From the NCBI RefSeq assembly GCF_040802235.1, contig NC_133156.1, forward strand, positions 185,950,351 through 186,014,350: DNA of 64,000 nucleotides. Reading direction: 5' to 3'. The position numbers and the translations under genes are program-made. Shown in pieces: positions 49,601-62,500 of the stretch. Position 1 is the stretch's first letter. Each line of letters begins with the position of its first letter. This DNA is from Manis javanica (Eukaryota > Chordata > Mammalia > Pholidota > Manidae). Below the pieces are notes generated by a model. The model made no database searches, was not told the DNA's origin, and worked only from the letters and a program-made list of their open reading frames with translations.

Positions 49601-50388
49601 AGCTGTTTATTAGAATGAAAGAAATCATTCTAATTTCAGAAAAGCTTTAACTTGTGACTTTTAGAGTAACAAATATTCATTTCTTACTATACAATAAAGA
49701 AGCTGGACCAGATAATATCTAAAGTTCTTGACAGTTCTAAAAGGTATGACTCTACATTATTTAGCTAGCCAATCCACTTTCCTTTTTCCAAACTAAACTT
49801 CTCAAATCTCTCCTAAAAATGGTGGAAACTTTCCAAAATGCATCATGTTTTAGAAAATTAAAATTCAAATCTATTTCAGACTAGGAACTGAAAATAGTAA
49901 TTTCCATACAAATAAATTTGAAGTTCTTTATTTCCTACCACATTCCTAAGAATGTGGAAACATTAATTAAAATTCAGAAATGTATAAAAACCATAAGGAA
50001 CAGTTATTGGAAGATAACTATTAAAAAAACCGAGTTTCTATTAACTTAGTAAACTGAAGCTTTGTATTAGGAAAACACTACATTAAAAAATAGATTACCA
50101 ATTTTTTCATGATCCTCTGCCAGCATAGTACTTAAAAATACTTTTCTCTGTATAATTCCACTATAAAATTACTTTCCTGAATTTCCAAAATTTTTATGCA
50201 AGTACTTTAACATACATTTCCAAAGAAAGGTTTCACTGACCACTTCAAACTCTGCTTTATTAAATAAAGTCCATGCTTTATAACTCAACATTAAATTTCT
50301 CACAGAGAAATCAAGAAAAAAAAATTTCCTATCACAGATAGTGTCTTTTGTCAAATCTTTCAACTAATATTTCATTAAAGAAATCAAG
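49600..50388 (-). other. ETAA1: ETAA1 3' UTR and candidate polyadenylation signals
   Basis: Downstream of the stop the minus strand carries AATAAA at 50256-50261, 49927-49932 and 49606-49611. Any of these could end the transcript. The sequence is AT-rich, without a recognised repeat. I cannot say from sequence alone which signal is used. Confidence 0.45.
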
Positions 50389-50507
50389 TCAAGTGGGAGC
50401 TGCCTTAACAGATGATGCCTGAGCTTTGGCCATTCTTCGGACCAGTGCTTCTTGTCTTTTTCTTTGAATTTCTTCAGGAGAACACTTTCTATTTTTCTCT
50501 TCTTCCT
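50389..50507 (-). CDS. ETAA1: ETAA1 terminal coding exon 6 (RPA32C-binding motif)
   Basis: 119 nt with acceptor ATTTAATTTCTAG and stop TGA at 50389-50391. After completing a Glu codon it reads EEEKNRKCSPEEIQRKRQEA, then LVRRMAKAQASSVKAAPT. The EIQRKRQEALVRRMA helix has the basic/Ala-Leu pattern of the RPA32C-binding peptides of SMARCAL1, TIPIN and XPA. Separated from exon 5 by a 4984-bp repeat-filled intron. Confidence 0.93.
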
Positions 50508-53500
50508 CTAGAAATTAAATAAAATATAGGTATTATTACTGACTATGAAGTCATTCTGAATGTGAGTCTTAATTTTTACATTTTTATTATCCAGATTTGC
50601 CACATTGGTCTGGCTATTAAATCACACTAAACTACTAAATACACAGTTTCAAGTATAAACACAGTGTTCTTGGCCAAAAGAAAGTCAAGTACTGATTAAC
50701 TGTCCCTATGTGATGCATTCTTTTCACAATGTGATAAATTCATTTGATTAAAAACTGTACATTTTGACTATCCAGCAAATAATTCTTGTGAATAATGACA
50801 TCTTATTTATACAACCAACAAATGAACACATTTTAAAAACAAACTGGGATTTTAAATGTTATATAAACTTTAATAGAAAAGTAGTCAAAATGTGATGAAT
50901 TATATTAGATACCAATACCTCAAATAGTATATTTTTACTTTAAGATAAGCTGTATTAGTATTCACACCTACTTTTTTTTCCTTTGTAGAGCTGCATGGTT
51001 TTCATTTCAGCCATTCAAGAAAAATATTTTATAGTGATAGAGTGAAATCTATCATGTCAATAAATATGTAACTCACTGTCTGATATTTTACTTTTATTTG
51101 GAGGACATACTTACATAAACATAGAAAATTATTTCAAAAAGCAGACCATCTGAATCAAATCTTCAATTTTGATGTCTTTTTAATTTATAAAAATGTGAAG
51201 CATCTTGATATATTCTCCTGCAGCACATTTTAGTGTATACTTTATGTAAACATACTATAAAATAAACCATTTTAAATAAATGAAAATAAGAAAGTTCTAT
51301 TTTAATAACACACCCAATTCTTGTTCTGCCAGAGCAGAGTTCAAACAAAATGAATTTAGTTCTACAGTTAAGTCACTTTGAGCTACAATATTATCTATAT
51401 CATGTTAATAAGAATCAAACTTTAAAATGAGCACCTGTTCCTCATTTACATAGTGTCTTAAAATTAAGACTATTGCCCTAATACATATTTTTTAAGTGAC
51501 CTTGTATTGGTAAACTATGTTGTAAAATCTATCTTTCAGATAAATAAATCAGAATCTGTCAGCAGAGAAATGTCAATTATGCTTCCAATCTAGACAAAAG
51601 TTCAGAATGTCAGTAAGACATTTCTGTTTGTTAACTAAGGGAAATACCTGGCCAAAATATATCATATGTCTCCCCTTCCTTTCTCAGTATAATCAGAAAT
51701 GGGGGAGAGTGTACAAGGTAAGAGAAGTATTTCAAATAAATTACCCAGATGATTCTGATGCCTTACTTATTTCCTAAACTAATTACCTCATAGAATGTAG
51801 CTATTTTTCCTTAAAGATACAAGATATTTTATAAATAACTTGTCTATTTAATATTTTAATCTCAAAGCTGAAAAACATAAGAAACCAAGAATACACATAA
51901 CACAGTTTATGTTCAAATGATGGTAAATTTAGAAGGAAAACAGGTAATAATCTGTGATGGCAAAAAAGAACATAGTTCCCTAAAATTAGCCTTACAGTTG
52001 GGTTGCTGATAGTCTGGAAAATAATTTCAAATGCTATAAGTTAAGTCACACCATGAAAATGTGATTTAGGAAGAGTCATCCATTTCTTCCATCAATCCTT
52101 CCTTTAATTCAATTTGCAATAAAAATATATTGCAAAGTTTCAAACTACTGCAAGGTACAAAACAAGAGTGGTTCTTCTTTATCTTTATCCCAAAGAGGGG
52201 TCAGCAAATCTTTTTTTTTACCTATCAAGGGCCAGAAAGTAAATATATTAACCCTTGAGGGTCATATGGTCTTATGTTACAACTGCTCAAGTCTGTCACT
52301 GTAGCATGAAAACAGCTATGGACAATACATAAACAAATGCTGTGGCTGAGTTCAAATAACTTTATGGACAGTAAAATTTGAATTCCATATAATGTTCAAG
52401 TCATGAAATATTCTTCATTTTTCCAACCATTTAAAATGTGAAAGCCATCACCCTGGTGATTACACAGGAAGGCAGATTTTGAGATAATTGGAAAACTTGA
52501 CTATGAATTGGTGTTGGAGATACTGGGAAATTATTTTGTTAGGTATAATAATGATCATGAGATTATGAAGTAAAAGTTTTCTTTAAAAAAAAAAATGTGA
52601 AAGCCATCTATGCATGCTGGCTACAAAATAGAGTATAGATTGGATTTGGACAGGTTATGTTTTACCAAACCTTGCCTTAAAGCAATGAACAGTTAAATAG
52701 TTTTGTTTCAAAGATACTTCATGGAAAGCAGCTTGATAGATAACAAAGAAAAAGGAAGCAGAAACAATAGGGAATATCAACAAGGTTAATATTAATTAGA
52801 TTAGATACTATCAATAAACTTAAAAGAAAAATTGATCAGGTAAACTGAAAGGCAGATTTTCCATTTATCAAAAATGCTAACAGGAGAGTAGGGAGGAGTT
52901 TTGAGAAACCTCAACTATTCCAGAGAGATTTAGTCTTTACTGGTAATATAACCATATGCAAATAAATTTATGTAGGGAGTACGGTTCAATTAATTACACT
53001 TTTTTAAGTATAAATTTAAATATTTAAAATTATAATAGCTTACCAACTTTTAAAGTTTCAAAATACCTCGTTTGGCTATAATAAAAGGAGATATTCACTG
53101 TATTGATAAGAATATAGATGGATATAATATAACTTTTTGGAAGATTTGGTGATATCCATCAAAATTCAAAACATTCTCGTTTACCAATTTTTCAGTAATT
53201 AACAGATACAATAACTTGAACATGCAGAAATTTATTCAGAAGGATATATTCACTGGAGGATTGCTTATAGTGTAAAAAACTGCAACCAAACTAAATTTTC
53301 ATCAATAGAGAAATAGTTAAATTATGGTTCATCCATATAAAGACATACTACACAGTCATTATAGGAAAAGACAGCTATGATATATTAAGTGAAGGCAAAA
53401 TGAAGTTGCCAAATGATGGGTATACAGTACATAATTGCATCTATTTAAATAAATCATCAGGTATATACACACATACATGTTATTATATGCACAGAAAATG

Positions 53501-56500
53501 CTACATGAAGTACAAACTGTTAACAGTGGCTTCCCCTGAAGAATGGTTGTAGGAAAGGAGAAATAAAGGATAAATGGTTGGAAATGGTTGGAAAAATGAA
53601 GAATATTTCATGACTTTTGAACATTATATGGAATTCAAATTTTACTGTCCATAAAGTTATTTGAACTCAGCTACAGCATTCTGCCAAACATAGGAGTAAT
53701 ATTCTTCAAGTTTAAAACATTTAACTTCAAATTAATCTACACTGTTTTCTTTCTTCTTAAACAACTAACTAGTTTTTTAAAAAGGAAAGGATGACTTACA
53801 TATGAAAGTTGTAGCAGAAATGCTAACAAAAGCATCATCTATAATCTAAACAGAAAACAGTAACCTAATACAAGAAACTGAAACTCCCTCACCATATTAG
53901 CATCAATCTATGTAACAGACAAGAATCCTAATGTCAGCCCCAAGTGACTGACTGGAAACTGATTAAGAAAATCTGTAATTACAAGCTAGCACAATAAATG
54001 CTGTTAACAGAAGTTAGCACTGTTGGAGAAACCCACAGAAAGGAAATCTAAATCATTCTGGGTGGTTAGAAACATACTGTGTTTGAGAGGACAAACAGAA
54101 AATGGCCAGGCAGACTTGGTGTGCGCATGTGGGGGCACACTGTTTCTGGTGAAGGAAATAGCATCTGCAAACACATGAGGCCGTGAGAAAGCACTGGCAT
54201 TCACAACTACACGTACTTATGCCAGACATATTCCCTTTCAAAAAATATTATGTTATCAGTGAATAACAGACTTTCCACATTACACTGCATCATCTTCATT
54301 CAACTATTTATTAAACATCTTCTAAATAGCAGATGCTGTGGAAGGCCTAGGTATTCATTGATAAGACTGACAATAATCAATAGTTAATTGCAAATTATGA
54401 TAAAAGAAATGAAGGAAGTAAGAGAAAAGATGAAAGCAATAAGGAAAAGACCTAATTATAGACTGTTCGAGAAAGGCCTCTATGAGAGGGTAATACTTAA
54501 ACTGAGACCTAAGGATAAAAAAGAACCAACCACAGAGTGGGAGTGGGGGTCAAATGTTGGGAATAGCATAATGCTGCTGCAGTAGGAAAGAACCTGTTCT
54601 GTTTGAGGAACCGAAAGACAGCCGGTGTGGCAGAAGCTTAGCAGGAAAAAAAGAAGATGAGCAGGTTAAGGAGAGATAATCCAAGGCCTGGTAGACCACA
54701 GTATAAAGTTCACATTTTGTTTCAAGTATGATGGGCAGCCACTGAAGGTTGTGGTTAAGCACAGAAATGCTATGTTTGCTTATTTGTTTTTGAAAGATTA
54801 TTTTGTTCCCTTGAGACCAGAATTCAAAGTGGACAGGTTCAAGTACAGTACTGTAGTCAAGAAATGTTGGCTTGGATAAAGGTGGGAGCAGTGGACAGTG
54901 AGAAAAATGGACAGTTTTAAGATATATATTTTTTTGAAGTAGAAATAACAGAACTCGATAAAGTTAGGGAAAAGAAGAATCAGAAAATCAAAGATAACAG
55001 ATTGTGACGAGTAAATAAATTATAATTCTAATCATCACAACTAACAGTTTTATATCAGGTATTACACTAGCAAAGGGTTTAATTAGAATGGTCTGTATTT
55101 TCAAATTTTGTTCACCTCAATGTTCTGCCAAACATAGGAGTAATATTCTTCAAGTTTTAAAACAATGAGATATTTATGCAATCTTATACAATAATACATA
55201 TATCTAAAGTACAATTTTCCAGGAAATAATTCAGAAAACATTCATTATTTATATTGGTCTATTATATGCTAGTCACTGTATTAAATGTTAGTAAAAAATT
55301 TGATGCAGTCTTTTGAAAACATAAATCACCCACTCTCGTATCCTAGCATAATTATTTTTAAGGAATCACTTAAAAAATTCTAGTAAACCATCACAGAATA
55401 GTTACCTTGTTATGCAAATTGAATACAATAAATAACTAGTCTGGCTACTTTCCAAGGTGATACTTTTCAAATGAAACTATTTCATACATACCTTTTGGAG
55501 ACTGTTTCAAAGACTCAGCATGTTTCACTGAAGACTGGTGTTGAAGAGCCTTCCCACATAATGGATTGACAGTTTTGCTTTTTTCCAAACTATCAGAAAT
55601 ACTTCCTATTATACAGTTTTGATTAAACTGGGAAAGAATCTGGGAATTCTTCATCTTTGTAAATGTATACTTAGAATATCTGACTGTTTTGCTAAGGTCA
55701 CTCTTGGCTTCACCTATTACGTTCCTATGGTTTAGATGCTCAGTACTCAGTTTCTTCTTATAAGTTGCAGTTTCTGTACTCATATGATCTGAACTCATAT
55801 TTGAACTTGAACTTCCTGTAAGAACCGATTCAGAACTATTCACTTGTATTGGCACATCTGTGTTATTCCGTGAGAAATGCAGATTACTGATCTGACAATT
55901 TGAGTTTTTGGAGTACACAGTCAAATTTGTTGTAGCAACTAAAAAGCTCGGAAAATTTCCACAAATTTCCCTTTTCCCCATCTTCACTGATTTATTTAAT
56001 TCTGAGTTATTTGTTGAAGAGGATGTATGCAGTGATACGCTGCTCAAATTCAGATGCTTCGATTGCACCAACTGACTTCCTTGTTTAGACGTAGTACACA
56101 CGTTTTTGGCTTCATGTTTGGAACTATTATTGATCTCAAGTTTACTTTCTGATGTCTTGCTGTTCTTTGTAATGTCTTGTTGCTGAGTTCTTTCAATATC
56201 ATCACATGCTTGGTATAATAAATCATCATCTACATCATCTGCTTCCCAGGTATTCTCTAATTGAGGACATGCTTTAACAATTTCATTAGCAAATGAGGGA
56301 TCATTCCAATCATCAAAGAAAAAACGTAAGTTTGATGTATTAGTCTGATCTGGGTTATGCACACTGGTTTCATCGCCCAAAGTTGCAGATGTAAAAGGTT
56401 CTCTATTAGCAGGTGCTTTAGAAGACTGATTAAAAGTGAACTTATTTTTTTGTTCATTAGAATATGCTGTGTTCAAAGCAGACTTTTTTTCATAAACATT

Positions 56501-59500
56501 TATATTAGAAGTAAATTTAGTATGAGTATCTTCCTTTATTTTTGTCAGATTAGGTACAACTGCACAGTCTTGAATTTTGTCTTGAACATTTTTATTGAAT
56601 GATTTCTCAAATTTCATTTTATTCCCAATGGATGGTAATTTGTTTCGTTTATTATTTTGATCTGATGAAAGTCTATAGTTTCCAGCATCTGTTAATTCAC
56701 TGTTATGTATTTTTGAAGGAAGATCTTGTAAAATTGTTGTATCTCTTAACTTGATATCTAGGCTTGTATTTGTTCTTGACTCACTTTTATCACTTTTACT
56801 TTTATAGGCACAAATTCCCTTTTGATCAGCAGACTGAGTTGTTTTAGGTGGAGGGAAAATTTCAGATATGTCAACATTTTGCATTACAAAAGGTTCATTA
56901 TTTAGTAAGTCCTCCCAATCATCCTCAAAATTGTTGGTAGTAAATGCATTAAAGTACTCACTAAAATTTTCCGGCTCCTTAGTACAGGAAATCACACATG
57001 ACTTTGTCATTCCAGAAATATCTACTTGACAAGAAAGTGATTCTGGGGCTTTATCTGGCAGTTTTTCAGTGACCAGAGTTTCATTAGTAATGACTTTCTC
57101 CTCTTTCAAAGCACTTTTCTTTCCAAAGGTAGTATTACTAGTGTTCAAAAAAGCATCTGACAAGTATTGGCTTAACTGTCCGCTACATTTCTGTGTAGAA
57201 CCATCAAAAATGGCATTAAAGGCTGCTTCAGCATTTTGGTCAAATGGTGTCAGACTGCTAGTTTGATCATTTACTACAGATATCCTGGTTTTTTCTTCCA
57301 TTGGCTTCTTTATTATAGCACTATCCATTTGGGGAACTGTATCATGTAATGACTGTGTCTGTACATTACCTTTAAAATTACTTAAAGTCTCTATTTCTGA
57401 AACTGTCTGGATTAAATCATGATTTCTCTTGTTTTGCTCTTGAATTATGTCTAGCTCTTCCATATTTTTATCAAATTGCTTAGCCAGTTTCATAAGCTCT
57501 TCCTCTCGATTTTGTGTTTTTAACCTGTTAAACAAATATTTTAAAAATTATAACTAAGAAAATATCTGAGTCATTGCAAATATTCAATTGCTATTTAACA
57601 AGTTTTAATATAGTAAAATTCAAAAGTTTTAACACACTATAATTAAGTCTAAAATTTTACATGTCAAAACTAAGGAAAATAATTTATAACCATTTTGACA
57701 TATTCACAAAACCAAAACAAAATATTATTAAAAATACTTACTTCATTTTCACCAAATGTCAGAAAAAATGAAAGGTTTGAACTTACTTTGTACAGCTGAT
57801 TTTTGTTCTTGATTTTCCTTTTGCTACACAAGGAGTACAAGGAATAGCAGAAGCACCAATCCACATGCCCAGCATGGAATCTGTTGTAGGTTTTTCATCC
57901 TTTGGAAGAAAGGCAAATAAAAAGTTATAAAAGTACACCAAAGAAAAAAAAAAGGAAGAAAAGGAAAAGTAAACTTTAACCACGATGAACTATTTTCCTA
58001 AATCCTGGTAAGGTAACAGTTATTAAACAAACTCCAAAGCAATGAGAAGGCAATAACAAGCTGCAAAGAATGATCCATTTATGTTTCACAGAATGAAAAC
58101 ATTTAGAATTGGGAATTCCTTACTTTCCAAAGCATTTAAGAATTTAAAAAGCAAATGCTATTTGAAAGTAAAAGCACATTTCTATCAAAGGGAAACTGAC
58201 TTATTTCAGCTGTCAAAAGCTAATCATAAAAATAAATGTCAGTATCAGAAAAAAGTGCAGCCGAAATAATGAGAATTAAGATATATTCACATGGAATTCC
58301 TTCTTTATCACCCCATTCTCCAAACTTTCCTTATTCCCTTTATGATTTCATCTGAAGTTGGACAATCCACCTTGACCTGAACTCTGAAAAGTTAGCATTA
58401 AGGTCACAACTGAGTTAGAGATAAGCATAAGGTAGAACTGATGCTAATAAGGGATAAGAATAAAAATAAGTAAGGTAAGTAGAAAAAGCAAGTTTAACCA
58501 GTATAAAGGATAGGAAAAAAGCCACTCTAGTTTGGCTATTTTTGCAATTCCTTTCAGTCATACAATCATGCAAAAAATTAGAGAATGGGTCTACGTATCA
58601 GTTACAATAAATAGGTTAACTATTTACTATTCTATTTTTTATAGTACCTAGAATGAACATAAATATCACACAATGTAAAAAGTTTTATCTCTAGATAATA
58701 GATTACTTGAAGGCAAAGACTGTTCTTATGATAGTTTAGCATCTAGCAAAATGCTGACATAACGATGTCAGTTCGCATTTATTTATCAGTTTTAGGTGAA
58801 ACGATCCCTCCAACTTGTTACATTCTTAATCAATCAACAGGTAGTTATCTTAGATGTCCAGTTGAATCTAGTAGATTTTAGCTTTGCATAATATTCAAAT
58901 CAATAACTTCCCTTTGAGACTCAATATGTTTTTTCCCTTTTGTTTTACCTATCTTGAATTTAAGGAAAAAAATAATAATTATGGATTTTTGCACATTTAC
59001 TAAGAAATTTTAAATTCATTTAATTTTTAGAGAATAAAAGTCTGACTTTATAATTTTATATATACATGGGACCTATGTATGTTTTTATACTACTTGTGTA
59101 AAAATTTCTTCATTAATATTTACATAATTTATTGATTCCCAACTACAATCCTGGTGCTGTATGAGGTAGGTGAACACACTATTTCATTAAATCCTTGAAA
59201 GCATATACCATGTAGAGCTGCATAAATAGGATGGAAAAAACAATGCTGTGTAAAAAGTATCCCTGAAGAAAGTTAAATGACTGCCCAATTAAAATGGAGT
59301 GCATATTCTTAAAAAAAGCTTTGTGTAAAAATACTAAGGAGGCTTAAATATTTAAGGAGGGTAGCTCACCTAGCTCACCTAGAGATAAACATGAATATGT
59401 CACTCTGAGCAGGACATGCTTTTAAAAAGACCTTGATACTACCCAAGATTTATATGCTTTCAAAGTGCTCAGCTGGAAAAGTTAACAATTATAAGCAACT

Positions 59501-62500
59501 AGTTTCACTCTATTTTTTTCTCATACACAAGTTACCACTTGCAGACTCTTGTTATTTCTTTATGTGAACTATTATTTCCAGCCCACTTAGGTAAAGGGTC
59601 CACTAATTTGCTCAACTATCTTTTTATCACTATTTAGGCTGGCCAGCCCAAACACATTTTATTAGGCCTCTTTCATGTGAAACCCACAATTAATGAAAAT
59701 CTATTGTTAACTTATAAAGTAAGTAGTATTATGACATAAATGCTATTTAACTAATGAACCATATGTAAAATGAATTTCCAAGACATGTCAAACATGGAAT
59801 GTAGAGCTAGTAGAAACAGAGTTGTTTTGACTGTGCTAGTTGTAATTTTGGATATTTTATAGCCACTAAGTAAAACTTTATCTCCTGTCTCCTTCATCTG
59901 GATGAAGGTGATAACTTGTAACAACAGTTTGAGCCAGTGCCATTTATTGTTTATGGTCAACCTGTAGTCACTACCCAAGGGCATGTCAAGGAAAAATACA
60001 CTTACTACAGAGAAAGCACTAAGCAAAAATTGGATGTTTTCTGGATGTAAATGTTAAATATGAAAAATAGAGGAAAATAAAGAGGATCAGATTTAAACTT
60101 GTATTTGTTTTATTTGAGCAGTACAATAACTGAAATAAAGAAGCTTTTGAAGATGGTTCTATTACAGCAAATAATTTATCATAATTAACTTTAACATAAC
60201 CATACATTTATAGTGCTCCGTAGTTTACAAAGAATTTTTATCCAATTTAATCCTCAAATAATCCAATGAAGAGAGCAAGACAAGTAGTAATTCTAGTTTA
60301 TGGCTGAACGAATTGAAGTTCTGAGAGTTAAAGTGACTTGCTCACCCAGGATAGGAGGCTGACTGAGAACTAAGTCCAAATCCAGTGTTCTTTCTACTTT
60401 TATAGGTGTTTCTTGATTATCTTATAAATCAACAAGTATGAAGAGGAGCTTCAATGGGGAAAAGGTGTGCTATGGACAATAAACAAATACCAATCACAAA
60501 AAAACTTAGATTAAATTTTTAGTTTGATTCCATTATTTTACTAACTTGAAAAATAATGCCACATATTGTTAAACATTAAAAATAAAATACACACTAAGTT
60601 CTAGTCAAAAATCATCACCCTAAAAAAATTAAAATACAATACAGGCATACCTTGCTTTACTGTACTTTGCTTTTACTGTACTTGGCAGATAAATGCATTT
60701 TTTACAAATTGAAGGTTTGTGGCAACTCTGTTGACCAAGCCCATTGATGCCATTTTTCCAAAAGTGTATGTTCACTTCGTGTCTGTATCACATTCTGGTA
60801 ATTTTCGCAATATTTCAAATTTTTTCTTACTATTTTATTTGTTATATTGAACTGTGATCAGTTATTATGATTCACTGGGAGTTCAGATAATGGTTACTGT
60901 ATTTTAGCTATAAACTATTTCTTAATTAAGGTATATGGATTTTTTTAGACATAATGCTATTGCACATTTAATAGACAGTGTAAACGTAACTTTTATATGT
61001 ACTAGAAAACCAAAAAATTCATTTGATTTGCTTTATTGCAATATTCTTTTTACTGCAGGGATCTAGAACAGAACCCACAGTATTTTTGATATGCCTCTAT
61101 ATCCTTTAAAAAATATGTATTACTGATTATACATTTTTACTTTTTTCAAAACATACATTTCAGTAGTAGAAAAGGTAAACGTAATGTCTGCTGCTCTATT
61201 TCTGAAAAGAGAATTGTGAAAGACAAAGCATTTTTCATACAAATGAACTATACAAGGTCTTTAGTGGCATACTTTTCAGTTTTTAAAATAAATTATAAAA
61301 CTAGTGATATTTACCTGAGGAGCAATACAGTTAACAATATGTGAGATCTCATCACTATCTGTAGTGTAAATCTGTTTTTGTCTTCCTTTACCTAAAGAAA
61401 CAAAGACATTTCTATCACTTGTAAAGAAAAACCTTCATATTTAAAAATAGCAGTCACTACTTAGAAAACAATTTTAATTGACACAGCTGAGATTACTATG
61501 CCCTTGACATCACATTCATAGCAATACAATCATCTAAAAGTCTCAAATAACATCTTCTGTATAAAAGTTCCTGATGTTACCTGGATGAAAATCTATAAAT
61601 ATGAATTATTTATCAAATATTTACCTAGAAAAAAATGCTAACAACAAATTACCTAACTGTTTCGTCATTGGAGAATTTTGATCCCAAAAGATATCATTCT
61701 GTCCATCTGGATCATTAGGGGAACTGAAGTTAGGCGACAATAAATCCATTTTCAGCATTCTCTTTGGCGTTTCATACCTTTCTACATAAAATAAGATTAC
61801 AATTACACAATTGTTGCAATTTAAAGCATTACTGTTCATAATACCCCAATGTCAAATAACAGCTTAGACTAGATTACTTTTTAGGACCCAATTATAACAT
61901 TTTCTTCCTTAGATAATTACCTTTACCTACAAAAGAAATGTTTTACACAGATTATCTTCTAATACTTCATAAATTTAACTACTGTATTTTAAGATAATCT
62001 AGTAGCTCTGTGAATGTATAATACTCTGCAACCTTAGTCACTCATTCATTATCACTGGAACTTGGAGACTGTAATTTAGATTAAAATTCAAAAACCAAAA
62101 GGATCCCAACAGATACTTCAGTAAAAGTTACGTTTAGCCCCCTTTCACCAACTCTGTCCAACTTACACTATTTCAAAGAGCTTTTCAATCCACTTCTTGA
62201 GAAATTTTGTCTACTATTACTTTCAAATTTCTACGAAGATTTATTTTTGTTCATCCCAGAATCGTTTTATGTGAGTAAACTAAGACAGGGTAACAAGAGC
62301 CGTATTTTAAGAACACGCTCTAGTTAAGAGCTTTTGAGAGTTATCAGTTCCTATCAGCAATTAGAAATCTCTTAAAAATGTATTTCCAAAAATTGATTTG
62401 AATGACATATTCAGGGGCCCTTAGTTTGATACATAGGAACTTTTGACGTATTCATAATGCGGTAAGACATCCTCCAGGTTTTGAGAATACAGCTAGCTAT

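Larger units (their letters stand above)
52338..53680. repeat. 97-bp inverted repeat pair (52338-52434 and 53582-53680)
   Basis: The reverse complement of 52338-52434 matches 53582-53680 with one substitution and a 2-base indel, for example CATTATATGGAATTCAAATT and GTCCATAAAGTTATTTGAAC. The arms are about 1.15 kb apart in ETAA1 intron 5. Confidence 0.93.
50508..55491 (-). other. ETAA1: ETAA1 intron 5
   Basis: 4984-bp intron between GTATGTATG and TTTCTAG. 50508-52190 shows nothing recognisable. Then come an hAT-type MITE (52197-52676) interrupted by a short poly(A) retroposon, an old L1 3' segment (about 53095-53680), an old interspersed repeat (about 54290-54880), and two internally repeated segments listed separately. 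Confidence 0.8.
57900..61314 (-). other. ETAA1: ETAA1 intron 3
   Basis: 3.4-kb intron. It holds a Tigger1-type DNA element (60642-61097) and an old MIR-like segment (about 60230-60400). The remainder is AT-rich with no structure I recognise, including 57900-60200. Confidence 0.8.

Noticed and set aside
57525-57535. Methionine upstream of exon 5 as an alternative ETAA1 start
   Set aside because: It lies in the intron before a good acceptor (TTTAACAG), and the upstream exons join in phase to give the conserved N-terminus.
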